Assembly: GCA_017477125.1 (NCBI GenBank)
Contig: JAFUXN010000117.1
Span: forward strand, 1-55,335
Source: Selenomonadaceae bacterium
GTDB lineage: Bacteria; Bacillota; Negativicutes; Selenomonadales; Selenomonadaceae
Direction: 5' to 3'
DNA: 55,335 nt
This document shows, piece after piece, positions 42,631 through 50,128 of this stretch; within the stretch, counting starts at the first letter, position 1; each line of letters opens with the position of its first letter. Both the position numbers and the translations under genes were made by a program. Under the pieces are notes generated by a model that was not told the DNA's origin, made no database searches, and saw only the letters and a list, made by a program, of their open reading frames with translations.

Positions 42631-45600
42631 TTACTTCTTTGCGCGATGACGTGCCGCGTAGGAGGTGAGCAACGAGTTGTCCGCCTGCTGACCGATGCCG
42701 GTGAAGAATGCATCGCCGTTGACCTGCTCGAGAGCGTCGGTGGTGATCGCCTTAACGTCGAGGATCGAATCGAGCTCGCTGCCGATGACGTTGTCCGTCG
42801 AAACCGCCTCTTCGAACCATGCGCTTGCCGCATACTGATCGCTCGTTGCCGCCAACTCCTCGCTCTCTTCTTCTTCAACGAGGTAATCAGCCCAATCGCC
42901 CCACTCGACACCCTTCTTCAACGCTGCCGTTGCCGCCTTGACATCCGCATCAGTCGCCTTCGCATCAACTTTGAAGGTGTAAGTGTCGGTCGCGTCAAGC
43001 GCCGCGGTGAGATCGATATTGCCGTTGTCGTCGATGAACTCGCCAATCGCGAACGTCACGGAAACGTTGCTGTCGATGTTGTCGAATTTCTTCATTGCGC
43101 CGTTGTCACTGTTGGCGCCGTTGATGACCAGAGTGCTTTGAGTTGCCTTGCCGCTTTCGGGAGTATCGTTCCAAGTGAGCGTGAAGGTCTTGCCGTCGGC
43201 TTTGAACGTATCCGGAGCTTTGTCGAGAACAATGACGTCGCCCGCCTTGTAATTGTAAACGATGTCGGTCTCTTTGCCCTTCTCGCCGCCCTGGCTGGTG
43301 AAGAGGAAGTAATCCTTGCCGTCGCTGCCGTAGAGAGCATCTTTTGTAGCCTTGGTGCCCGCGGTGCCGCCGAACAGGGTCGAGCCTGCGCCGTCCGCCG
43401 TGCCGCCGCCGTAAATGTTATCAGCGTTGGCGTTGCCGATGAGAACCGAACCGCCCGTTGCCGCTCTTGCATCGATGACCTTCGGCTGCGAGTTGATCGC
43501 GGAAGCATCGACATAAACGCCTGCAGACGCGGTCGAATCAACCGACAAGGTGCCATACTTGGTATCCATGGAAACGCCCGAGGGCAGGGAGCCGTAGACG
43601 AACGAGCCGCCAAGCCCGTCGCCGACGAACGTCACGGGGACGCTTGAATCGGTCTTGGTGACGGTGAAGCTGCTGTTGGCTGCGGTTTTGACTGCACCCT
43701 TCTCGGTGTCGAAATCTGCATCAACGATCGAGATCGTCAACACATTGCCCTTGTCGACGATGGAGAGATTTTCCTTCCCAATGTCCGCGCCGAGCGAAAC
43801 TTGGTCGCCAGCGCCGAACTTGAGGAACGAATCCTTGCCGTAGCCGATATCGTATACGAAGACATCGTTGCCGTCGCCGCCGGTGAGCTTATCAGCCGTC
43901 GGTTTGAGCGCATTGCCTTTCGCATCGGTCAATTTATCGACCGAGCCGCCGTCGAGAGTACCGCCCGAGTTGCCCGCAATGAGCTCATTGGCGAGAGTAT
44001 TGCCGATGATGGCAGCTGCCCCGGTATTGCCGGTGAGGTCGACCTTCTTGACCGTGCTGTAATAGGTGCCGTAATCGCCGAGGTTGATAGTGTCTTTATA
44101 AGAGGCTCCGCTCGCAATGGTGACGGACGTGTTCTTGGAATCATAGCCAAGGTCGGTGGACGGAAGGACATGCCCGAAGCTGTAAGTATCTCCGCCAACG
44201 CCGTCTTGAAGGATAATCTGCTTGCCCGCGGCATCGTTGACGGTGATCGAGTTTGCCTTGTTGATGGTGATCACAACAGCGGACTTGCTGTCATTGAAGC
44301 CGTCAACAGTCTCGTTGTAGGTAATGGAGCCGTGACCTTCGTCATCCGAACCAAACGACGCGCCGGTACCGGATTCAAGTGACTCTTGATCGATAACAAT
44401 GACGTCGCCGGTTTTGTAATTGCTGATGGTATCCTTCTTGCCCTTGGTCTGCGCCTGGAACACGAAGGTGGTTTGACCGGTGCCGCCGGTGAGAGCGTCA
44501 TTGCCTGCGCCGCCGTTGAGGGTCGTGGCGATCTTTGCCGCAGTCGGAGCGAGCATTGTGTTGGCTCCCGAACTGCCGTCGATCTCTATACCCTTATTGC
44601 CGCTGACAGCGGTAACTGCCGTTGCATCGATCTTCTTGATCGTTGCGCCACCAAAGTCTTCAGCGCTGACAACAGCCTCGCCGACCGAGCCGCTGAGGGT
44701 CATCGAAGTTTTATCCGCAGCGCCTTTGGAAGTAGTGCCGTAGCCGACGCCGGTTATCTTCTTCGGATACAATTTGGCAACATTGCCGTCTTCGTCCAAA
44801 ATGGAGAACTGATTGCCGTTCGAGCCATCGAACACAGAAGCAGCATTCTTGAGCGTGAGGAACGTGCTGCCGTCGAGCGCAACGATGAGGTCTTTGCCTT
44901 TCTCTGTAACGGTGATGGCAGTCTCATCATCAACGCTGTAACCGTCGATCTTAAGGACATCGCCCAGACCGAAATCATTGATGGTGTCGCCCTTGTACTT
45001 CTCAATCTTGAGCTTCTCGGTGGAGACGATGAAGGTATCCGCGCCTGCGCCCGCAGAGAAGGTCTGAGTGACCGCATCATTGCCGGTGACCGTGCCGCCA
45101 TCTTTACCCATCTTGATCGTCGTGACTCCGGCATGATCTTCCTCGGAGGTATCGATGAGCACCGGTGCACTGGACGCCGAGAGATCAATCTCTTTGACGC
45201 TCGTGGCATAACTGGCATCCTCACCGCCGATGGTAACCGTCTCATAAACACTGACAACACTGTCGATCTTGGTAGGATATGTCACGCCATCGATCTCAAT
45301 CGAGCCGACGGTAACCTCTACGGTTCTCGAAGCGGTCGGATCTTGTGCAGTGATGGCTGCATCGTCGGCGCTGACCTTCGAAAGTTTTGCATCGTAGGTG
45401 AGACCGGTCTGGAGGGTGTCGCCCCAATTCTCGATGTAAGGCGTATCTTCGATATTGCCGTCATCGTCAACAGCGTAGATGTTAATGGGTTTGCCGACGC
45501 CGTTCTTGATCGTGAGCGTGTTGTTCTTGTCGATGGTGATGACGACATCGCCGTTGCTGTTGGCGATATTTGCATTGTCTCCCGACTCAACAACAGTGCC

Positions 45601-46659
45601 GTTGGTGACGACGATCTTGTCGCCTGCCTTGTAGTTATACTGAGTGAGTTTGGCATCGCCAATGACGTCCTTGCCGCCCATAACCCCGTCAAAAACGAAA
45701 GTGACTTCGCCGCCCGTGGAGGTTCCGAAAAGTTTATCGGCAGTGGCTTTGGTTCCGATGCCGCCGTCGAGGGTGCCGCCGCCCGCGCCGATGGTGATGC
45801 TGTTGGCGTTGGCGCCGTTACCGATGATGTGGAATGCTTGAGCTTCTGCGCCTTCCTCGGTGCTGTCGACAACAGAGATGTTCTTCGCGGTCGAGGAGAG
45901 TTTGTTGGCATCAATAACGTTGTCATAAGACGCCGCGCCGTTGACCGTAATGGTTGCGGTATCCTGCTTGGTACCTTTCATGCCGTAACCAAACACGCCG
46001 CTTGCGAACTGACCGTAGGTGAGAATCTCTGCACCGGTCTCGTCGACGAATTTGAAGCCGCCGCCCGCCGATGCGGTTTTGCCATCAACGGTGAGGACGC
46101 TGTTCTTCGCAACGCTGGCTTGGTCGGACTGAGCAATTGTGAGGACAATACCGCCACTCTTATCAACAAAGCTCAATGTCTGAGTTGCTGCATTATAGCC
46201 CTGAAGCACGATGACATCATCGCCGCCGAGAACTGCATCAGCAGTGGTGTCGTTGCCGCTGGAGTAATTATAGATGGCATCTTTGCCGCCGCTGACAGCG
46301 TAGACGAAAGCATCACTGCCGCCGCCGCCGTAGAGTTTATCGGCGACCGGTTTGGACGATGCTTCGCCGCCATCACCGAAGAGAGTCGAGCCTTTACCGC
46401 CTGCGTAGAACGTGTTGGCAACAGTCGAGCTGCCGGTGATTGCGATGGTTCCGTCAAAGCCGCCGGCAACGCTGACGGTCTTGAAGAAGCCAGACCCGCT
46501 CACGTCAATCGTCGAACCGTCGACCTCAGACGACGCACTTGTCGGAACGTTGATAACGCCCTTGGCGGTAGCCTCTAAACCATATTCCTCTGCAGTTGCG
46601 ATGTCAGCATTGTATTCATCGGTTTTTGCCTTTTGAGATTTGAATTCGATGTCTGCCAT
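42631..46659 (-). CDS. Large RTX-like calcium-binding repeat protein, probably secreted
   Basis: The 1,342-residue acidic, Gly/Asp/Thr-rich protein has no Sec signal and no membrane span. It is built of about six units of 200-250 residues. Each unit has an RTX-type turn (GGGGSDAFVY at 111-120, GAGADTFIV at 537, GGAGNDALTG at 716, GGDGNDVFVY at 927, GSDGKDYFLF at 1111), then a KKDTISNYKTGDVIVID-like strand. Such repeats bind calcium and usually mark type I secretion substrates. The unusual C-terminus (about 1,200-1,342) is acidic (LVEEEESEELAATSD), then ends SLLTSYAARHRAKK. No type I exporter is in the window. The ATG has AAGGAG upstream. It could be a surface-layer-like or adhesive protein. 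A perfect consensus promoter lies about 510 bp upstream. Confidence 0.85.
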   Translation of the reverse strand: MADIEFKSQKAKTDEYNADIATAEEYGLEATAKGVINVPTSASSEVDGSTIDVSGSGFFKTVSVAGGFDGTIAITGSSTVANTFYAGGKGSTLFGDGGEASSKPVADKLYGGGGSDAFVYAVSGGKDAIYNYSSGNDTTADAVLGGDDVIVLQGYNAATQTLSFVDKSGGIVLTIAQSDQASVAKNSVLTVDGKTASAGGGFKFVDETGAEILTYGQFASGVFGYGMKGTKQDTATITVNGAASYDNVIDANKLSSTAKNISVVDSTEEGAEAQAFHIIGNGANANSITIGAGGGTLDGGIGTKATADKLFGTSTGGEVTFVFDGVMGGKDVIGDAKLTQYNYKAGDKIVVTNGTVVESGDNANIANSNGDVVITIDKNNTLTIKNGVGKPINIYAVDDDGNIEDTPYIENWGDTLQTGLTYDAKLSKVSADDAAITAQDPTASRTVEVTVGSIEIDGVTYPTKIDSVVSVYETVTIGGEDASYATSVKEIDLSASSAPVLIDTSEEDHAGVTTIKMGKDGGTVTGNDAVTQTFSAGAGADTFIVSTEKLKIEKYKGDTINDFGLGDVLKIDGYSVDDETAITVTEKGKDLIVALDGSTFLTLKNAASVFDGSNGNQFSILDEDGNVAKLYPKKITGVGYGTTSKGAADKTSMTLSGSVGEAVVSAEDFGGATIKKIDATAVTAVSGNKGIEIDGSSGANTMLAPTAAKIATTLNGGAGNDALTGGTGQTTFVFQAQTKGKKDTISNYKTGDVIVIDQESLESGTGASFGSDDEGHGSITYNETVDGFNDSKSAVVITINKANSITVNDAAGKQIILQDGVGGDTYSFGHVLPSTDLGYDSKNTSVTIASGASYKDTINLGDYGTYYSTVKKVDLTGNTGAAAIIGNTLANELIAGNSGGTLDGGSVDKLTDAKGNALKPTADKLTGGDGNDVFVYDIGYGKDSFLKFGAGDQVSLGADIGKENLSIVDKGNVLTISIVDADFDTEKGAVKTAANSSFTVTKTDSSVPVTFVGDGLGGSFVYGSLPSGVSMDTKYGTLSVDSTASAGVYVDASAINSQPKVIDARAATGGSVLIGNANADNIYGGGTADGAGSTLFGGTAGTKATKDALYGSDGKDYFLFTSQGGEKGKETDIVYNYKAGDVIVLDKAPDTFKADGKTFTLTWNDTPESGKATQSTLVINGANSDNGAMKKFDNIDSNVSVTFAIGEFIDDNGNIDLTAALDATDTYTFKVDAKATDADVKAATAALKKGVEWGDWADYLVEEEESEELAATSDQYAASAWFEEAVSTDNVIGSELDSILDVKAITTDALEQVNGDAFFTGIGQQADNSLLTSYAARHRAKK

Positions 46660-47169
46660 TTTTTTCCGCTCCTTCTTTTATAATTTGAGCCGCCGCGCCC
46701 CGCACCCGACTTCCTTAAAGGTGTTTCAACTGTTGAAACCGATCGGAAAGACGTCGCCGGCGTCAAATATTATTCCCTTATAATCCTTCTCGACTGCCTT
46801 GGCGGGGCAGAGGAGAGTTCCATTGATCAGCCCTTGATTACGGTGGAGAGCCGAACCACCGCGCCGATTTTACGATGCGCGCCTTTGCATCAACCGCCCG
46901 AGGATTGGGAGCCGCCTGCTTCGTCAGAGGATCGCATCTCGCCCATGACGTAGATCGATTTGCATCTAATCCACAGGCTTGACATCCCGTTCGACAGCGG
47001 CATCGATCATCAACGGTCTCTCAGCTATAGACATCACTCCTTTGGAACATACAACATTTAACATTTCGGGCGCGATCTTGATCGGTATTGGAGGGAGGGA
47101 TCGACGCCTTAAAAGCAAAAGAATCGTCGCAAGACGGAACTGCGAATACTACAGTTCTAAACATCTTAT
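46660..47169 (-). other. Long 5' leader of the RTX-like gene
   Basis: From the predicted transcription start near 47169 to the ATG at 46659 about 510 nt contain no normal gene. Reading in transcript order, I see a 22-codon frame with AAAGGAG (ATG at 47034, stop at 46966-46968) directly followed by a 13-codon frame (46965 to 46924). Next come hairpins GATGC/GCATC and CGGTGG/CCACCG (about 46845-46885), then a frame reading LINGTLLCPAKAVEKDYKGIIFDAGDVFPI (to about 46727) without a standard start, and finally a perfect palindrome at 46723-46739. It may be a regulatory RNA leader, leader peptides or the remains of a small gene; I cannot assign a class. Confidence 0.5.
46723..46739. promoter_or_regulatory. 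Perfect palindrome GTTTCAACTGTTGAAAC upstream of the RTX-like gene
   Basis: An 8-bp perfect dyad around one central base, 64 bp before the RTX-gene ATG. No T-run follows, so it is more likely a protein-binding site than a terminator. One half-site, GTTGAAAC, recurs at 49129-49136 before the glycyl-radical activase gene. Confidence 0.5.
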
Positions 47170-47175
47170 CGACGA

Positions 47176-47204
47176 TATTATATGCAAAATTAATAGCGCT
47201 GTCA
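47176..47204 (-). promoter_or_regulatory. Perfect consensus promoter directing the RTX-like gene leader
   Basis: Minus-strand TTGACA (47199-47204), exactly 17 bp, TATAAT (47176-47181): a full match to the sigma-70/sigma-A consensus, preceded by an A/T-rich AAAAAAATT stretch. Such strength fits a very abundant surface protein. Confidence 0.85.
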
Positions 47205-47222
47205 ATTTTTTTACCGTTGCCT

Positions 47223-47251
47223 TTGACGGTCGCGGCGGGCGATGATACCAT
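47223..47251 (+). promoter_or_regulatory. Possible promoter of the SDR gene
   Basis: TTGACG (47223-47228), 17-bp spacer, TACCAT (47246-47251), 22 bp before the ATG. The -10 is weak. It is divergent from the RTX leader promoter, with about 20 bp between the -35 boxes. Confidence 0.5.
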
Positions 47252-47272
47252 TACTTAAAGGAGTTGATTGAC

Positions 47273-48202
47273 ATGAAAAGAGCATTGATCTCGGGCGCGA
47301 CGAGCATGTTGGGCGTGGCGTTGATCGAGGAGTGCTTGCGTCATTCGATCGATGTGATCGCGATCGCTCGACGGAACTCTCCGCGCTTGGATCGATTGCC
47401 GCGCTCCGATCGCATTCATCTTATCGAATGTGATCTCGACGAGCTTAAGAGTTTTGAGCCGAGCGACGGAGGCGCCGACGCATTTTATCATTTTGCTTGG
47501 GGCTCGACGGGACGAGACGCCGACGGCAATGATCTCCGTCTCGATCCCGAGCGCCAGACGCTCAACATCGGGTACACCCTTGACGCCGTTCGCCTCGCCA
47601 AACGCTTCGGTTGCAGGAAATTTTTATTCGCCGGCTCTCAAGCCGAGTACGGCATCAGCGATCGTCCGCTCGATCGAAACACTCCCATCAAGCCGACCAT
47701 GGCTTACGGCGTCACCAAATATGCCGCGGGACGTCTGGCTGAAATGTTGTGCCGCTCGCTCGCGCTCGACTTCGTTCACATGAGAATCCTGAGCGTCTAC
47801 GGCATCAACGACGGCGCGAACACTCTCATCAGTTATCTCGTCCGCAGTTACCTCAACAATGAGCGCCCGCAATTGACGGCGGGCGAACAACTTTGGGATT
47901 ACCTTCATGCCGACGACGCCGCCCGTTGTTTTCGACTGTTGGGCGAGTGCAACGCCGCTAGAGGCGTGTACAACATCGGTTCGGGGCGCGCTCGACCGTT
48001 GAGAGATTACGTTGAGATCATTCATCGCTTGACGGGCTCGACCGTGCCGTTGATTTTCGGCGAACGCCCCTACGCTCCCAATCAAGTCATGCATTTGGAG
48101 GCGGACATCGGCGATCTCCGTCGCGACGTCGGATTCGAGCCGACGATCTCATTCGAAGACGGCATAGCTCGCATCGTCGACGCGATCAGAAAAACGCATT
48201 GA
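47273..48202 (+). CDS. NAD-dependent epimerase/dehydratase family protein (extended SDR)
   Basis: A nucleotide-sugar modifying oxidoreductase of the extended SDR family. The Rossmann loop reads ISGATSMLGVALIEE, with Ser where the middle Gly usually stands. Active-site Ser122 (FAGSQAEYG), Tyr145 and Lys149 (YGVTK) are present. VYNIGSGRARPLRDYVEII is the typical C-terminal substrate-domain segment. Length is 309 aa. I chose the ATG at 47273, nine bases after GGAG; a TTG at 47264 touches the ribosome site. The exact sugar substrate cannot be told; its 3' end overlaps the convergent activase gene by 17 bp. No glycan gene cluster is around it. Confidence 0.85.
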   Translation: MKRALISGATSMLGVALIEECLRHSIDVIAIARRNSPRLDRLPRSDRIHLIECDLDELKSFEPSDGGADAFYHFAWGSTGRDADGNDLRLDPERQTLNIGYTLDAVRLAKRFGCRKFLFAGSQAEYGISDRPLDRNTPIKPTMAYGVTKYAAGRLAEMLCRSLALDFVHMRILSVYGINDGANTLISYLVRSYLNNERPQLTAGEQLWDYLHADDAARCFRLLGECNAARGVYNIGSGRARPLRDYVEIIHRLTGSTVPLIFGERPYAPNQVMHLEADIGDLRRDVGFEPTISFEDGIARIVDAIRKTH

Positions 48203-49106
48203 TCCCGTTGTCGACGAACACCCGTTGAAACTCAATCAAGTCTTCGGGGTGCAATGACTTGACGTCGGTATAATCGTAAGCGCGCCCGAGCATGTGATAC
48301 TTATTCTGTCCAAACTGATGGAACGGCAAAAGTTGTACCCGATCGCTGCAGACCTCCCTCAACCGTCGGACGAACCCGCGCGCGTCGTCGAGCGAGTCAT
48401 TGTAGTTGGGGATCACCGGCAGGCGCGGCAGAACCTCTTTGCCGATCTCGATCGCGTGTCTCATGTTCCGAAGGATCGGCACGTTCGACACGCGCGTTGC
48501 CTCCTTGTGCTTCGCCTCGTCCCAATGCTTGATGTCAAACAGCAACAGATCAATGTGCTCGACAATCCGATCGAACACCGCAGGCGACGCAAAGCCCGTT
48601 GTCTCGATCGCGGTGTGGATGCCCTTCGCCTTCAACGCCTTGAGCAGAGCGATCGCAAATTCGGGTTGCATCGTCGCTTCGCCGCCGCTCAACGTCACGC
48701 CGCCGCCCGACTCCAAATAAAAGGGCTCGTCCTGCATGACCACCCGCATGATCTCATCGACCGTTCGACGCTTGCCCTCGGTCTTCAACGCATGCGCAGG
48801 ACACTTCTCGACGCAGATGCCCCGCGCGGAGCAGATGCCCGAACCCGAACACCGTCGATGATCGATCACGATCGAGCCGTCGACGTTTTTGATCGCCATG
48901 GTCGGGCAACTCTTGACGCACGTTTGACACTGCCGACATTTCTTATCGTCCCACATCACCTGAAATCGCGTGTCTTGGCTCTCGGGGTTGGCGCACCAGC
49001 CGCAGCTCAGCGGGCAACCTTTGAAGAACACCACCGTCCGAATGCCGGGTCCGTCATTGATCGAGAACTTCTGTATGTTGAAGATCATTCCGTAAAGCTC
49101 GCCCAT
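48186..49106 (-). CDS. Glycyl-radical enzyme activating protein (radical SAM)
   Basis: The enzyme uses a [4Fe-4S] cluster and SAM to place the radical on the glycine of its partner, here surely the glycyl-radical enzyme at 50.1-52.5 kb. The radical-SAM motif is KGCPLSCGWCANPES with Cys31, Cys35 and Cys38. A two-cluster ferredoxin insert follows (CRQCQTCVKSCP, then CSARGICVEKCP), typical of activases for dehydratase-type enzymes rather than plain PflA. SGGGVTLSGGEATMQPEF and LFDIKHWDEAKHKEATRVSN are family hallmarks. Length is 306 aa. The ATG has GGAGGAGAG upstream. It is divergent from its partner operon and has an overlapping promoter. Confidence 0.94.
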   Translation of the reverse strand: MGELYGMIFNIQKFSINDGPGIRTVVFFKGCPLSCGWCANPESQDTRFQVMWDDKKCRQCQTCVKSCPTMAIKNVDGSIVIDHRRCSGSGICSARGICVEKCPAHALKTEGKRRTVDEIMRVVMQDEPFYLESGGGVTLSGGEATMQPEFAIALLKALKAKGIHTAIETTGFASPAVFDRIVEHIDLLLFDIKHWDEAKHKEATRVSNVPILRNMRHAIEIGKEVLPRLPVIPNYNDSLDDARGFVRRLREVCSDRVQLLPFHQFGQNKYHMLGRAYDYTDVKSLHPEDLIEFQRVFVDNGINAFF

Positions 49107-49137
49107 GAATCTCTCCTCCGATCGATCTGTTGAAACG

Positions 49138-49167
49138 ATTATAAAGCATTGACATTTCGAATGTAAA
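49138..49167 (-). promoter_or_regulatory. Promoter of the activase gene
   Basis: Minus-strand TTTACA (49162-49167), 18-bp spacer, TATAAT (49138-49143). It overlaps the opposing promoter of the ROK kinase operon, so the two cannot easily be occupied together. Confidence 0.72.
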
Positions 49168-49177
49168 GGCTTATATT
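49149..49177 (+). promoter_or_regulatory. Promoter of the ROK-GRE-fsa operon with an embedded palindrome
   Basis: TTGACA (49149-49154), 17-bp spacer, TATATT (49172-49177). The dyad ACATT-TCG-AATGT (49152-49164) overlaps this -35 and reaches the -35 of the divergent activase promoter, an ideal place for one regulator to control both. Confidence 0.8.
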
Positions 49178-49207
49178 TTTGAATATCAATCGACGGGAGT
49201 GATGACG

Positions 49208-50095
49208 TTGAAGATATTGACGGTCGACATCGACGGAACTCACATTCGATATGCGTGCATGGACGAGTACATGGCGATCGATCGGCGCGGCAAGATATTC
49301 ACGCCGCAGGAAGGTCGAGAGCAATTGATTGAAGCGGTGGCTCGATTGTATGAGGCAATGGGCGACGTCGAGGGGATCGCGATCTCGATGCCGGGCATCA
49401 TCGATTCAGAGCGGGGCTATTGCTCGATGGGCGGCGCTCTTCGATACAACGATGATTTCTGCTTCCGTCGAGCGCTCCACGATCGGTGCAAGACGAAGAT
49501 TCATATCGAGAACAACGCCAAGTGCGCGGCGATGGCGGAGGCGGCGGTCGGCAGTCTGATGGATACCGCCAACGGGTTTTATCTGATGTTCGGCACGATG
49601 GTGGGCGGCGCTTGCATCAAGGATCATCGATTGTTCAAGGGCAAAAACTTTTCGGCGGGCGAAGTCTCTTACATCATCATGGACGACAAGGGCGAGCCGA
49701 CGTTTGAAAATCTCTGGGGCAAGAATTGCGGGCTGCCTCAACTGCTTGAGAGTTATTCAACGGCGACGGGCATGGACATTGAGACGGTCGACCTTCAAAC
49801 GATCTTCGATGCGGTTGGTCGCGACGAGCGGGAGGCGATCGATTGTCTCAACGCCTACACGCGCAAGATTGCGGTGCAGATATTCAACATTCAAAACGTG
49901 ATGGATCCCGAGCTGTTTGCAATCGGAGGCGAGATATCGGATCAACCGTTGTTCATGGAATATCTCCGTCGGCAGCTCGATGAATTATATGATCGGTGTC
50001 CGTTCAAATTACCGCGCGCGGAGATCGTTTCGAGCGCGTATCGGACGGACGCGAATTTGATCGGCGCCCTTCAGTGTTACCTCGCTCAATCATAA
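49208..50095 (+). CDS. ROK-family sugar kinase (or ROK-type regulator without DNA-binding domain)
   Basis: ROK proteins phosphorylate hexoses or act as sugar-responsive repressors; this one has no N-terminal helix-turn-helix, so a kinase is likely. Motifs: KILTVDIDGTHIR (the phosphate-1 loop, with Asp where DIGGT has the first Gly), GIAISMPGIID, HIENNAKCAAMAEA (usual ENDA) and FGTMVGGACI (usual GTGIGGG). It lacks the common CxCGxxGC zinc motif. I prefer the TTG at 49208 (295 aa), eight bases after GGGAG; GTG 49199 and ATG 49202 touch the ribosome site. It is first in the operon, 33 bp before the glycyl-radical enzyme, so it may phosphorylate that pathway's sugar, such as 1,5-anhydroglucitol. 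Confidence 0.82.
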   Translation: MKILTVDIDGTHIRYACMDEYMAIDRRGKIFTPQEGREQLIEAVARLYEAMGDVEGIAISMPGIIDSERGYCSMGGALRYNDDFCFRRALHDRCKTKIHIENNAKCAAMAEAAVGSLMDTANGFYLMFGTMVGGACIKDHRLFKGKNFSAGEVSYIIMDDKGEPTFENLWGKNCGLPQLLESYSTATGMDIETVDLQTIFDAVGRDEREAIDCLNAYTRKIAVQIFNIQNVMDPELFAIGGEISDQPLFMEYLRRQLDELYDRCPFKLPRAEIVSSAYRTDANLIGALQCYLAQS

Positions 50096-50128
50096 TCAAC
50101 AATCGATCTACAGAAAGGATTGATGGAC

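Noticed and set aside
44386..46578. 730-codon plus-strand frame opposite the RTX-like gene
   Set aside because: No domain and no ribosome site; the minus strand shows periodic RTX units.
46740..46970. c-di-GMP (GEMM-type) riboswitch in the RTX leader
   Set aside because: A GATGCAAAGGC word suggested it, but the GGCAAACC core and second ACGCAAAGC strand are not present; left as an unclassified leader.
46924..47034. Two adjoining tiny frames (22 and 13 codons) as genes
   Set aside because: Only the first has a ribosome site; with no recognisable product they are noted within the leader rather than called.
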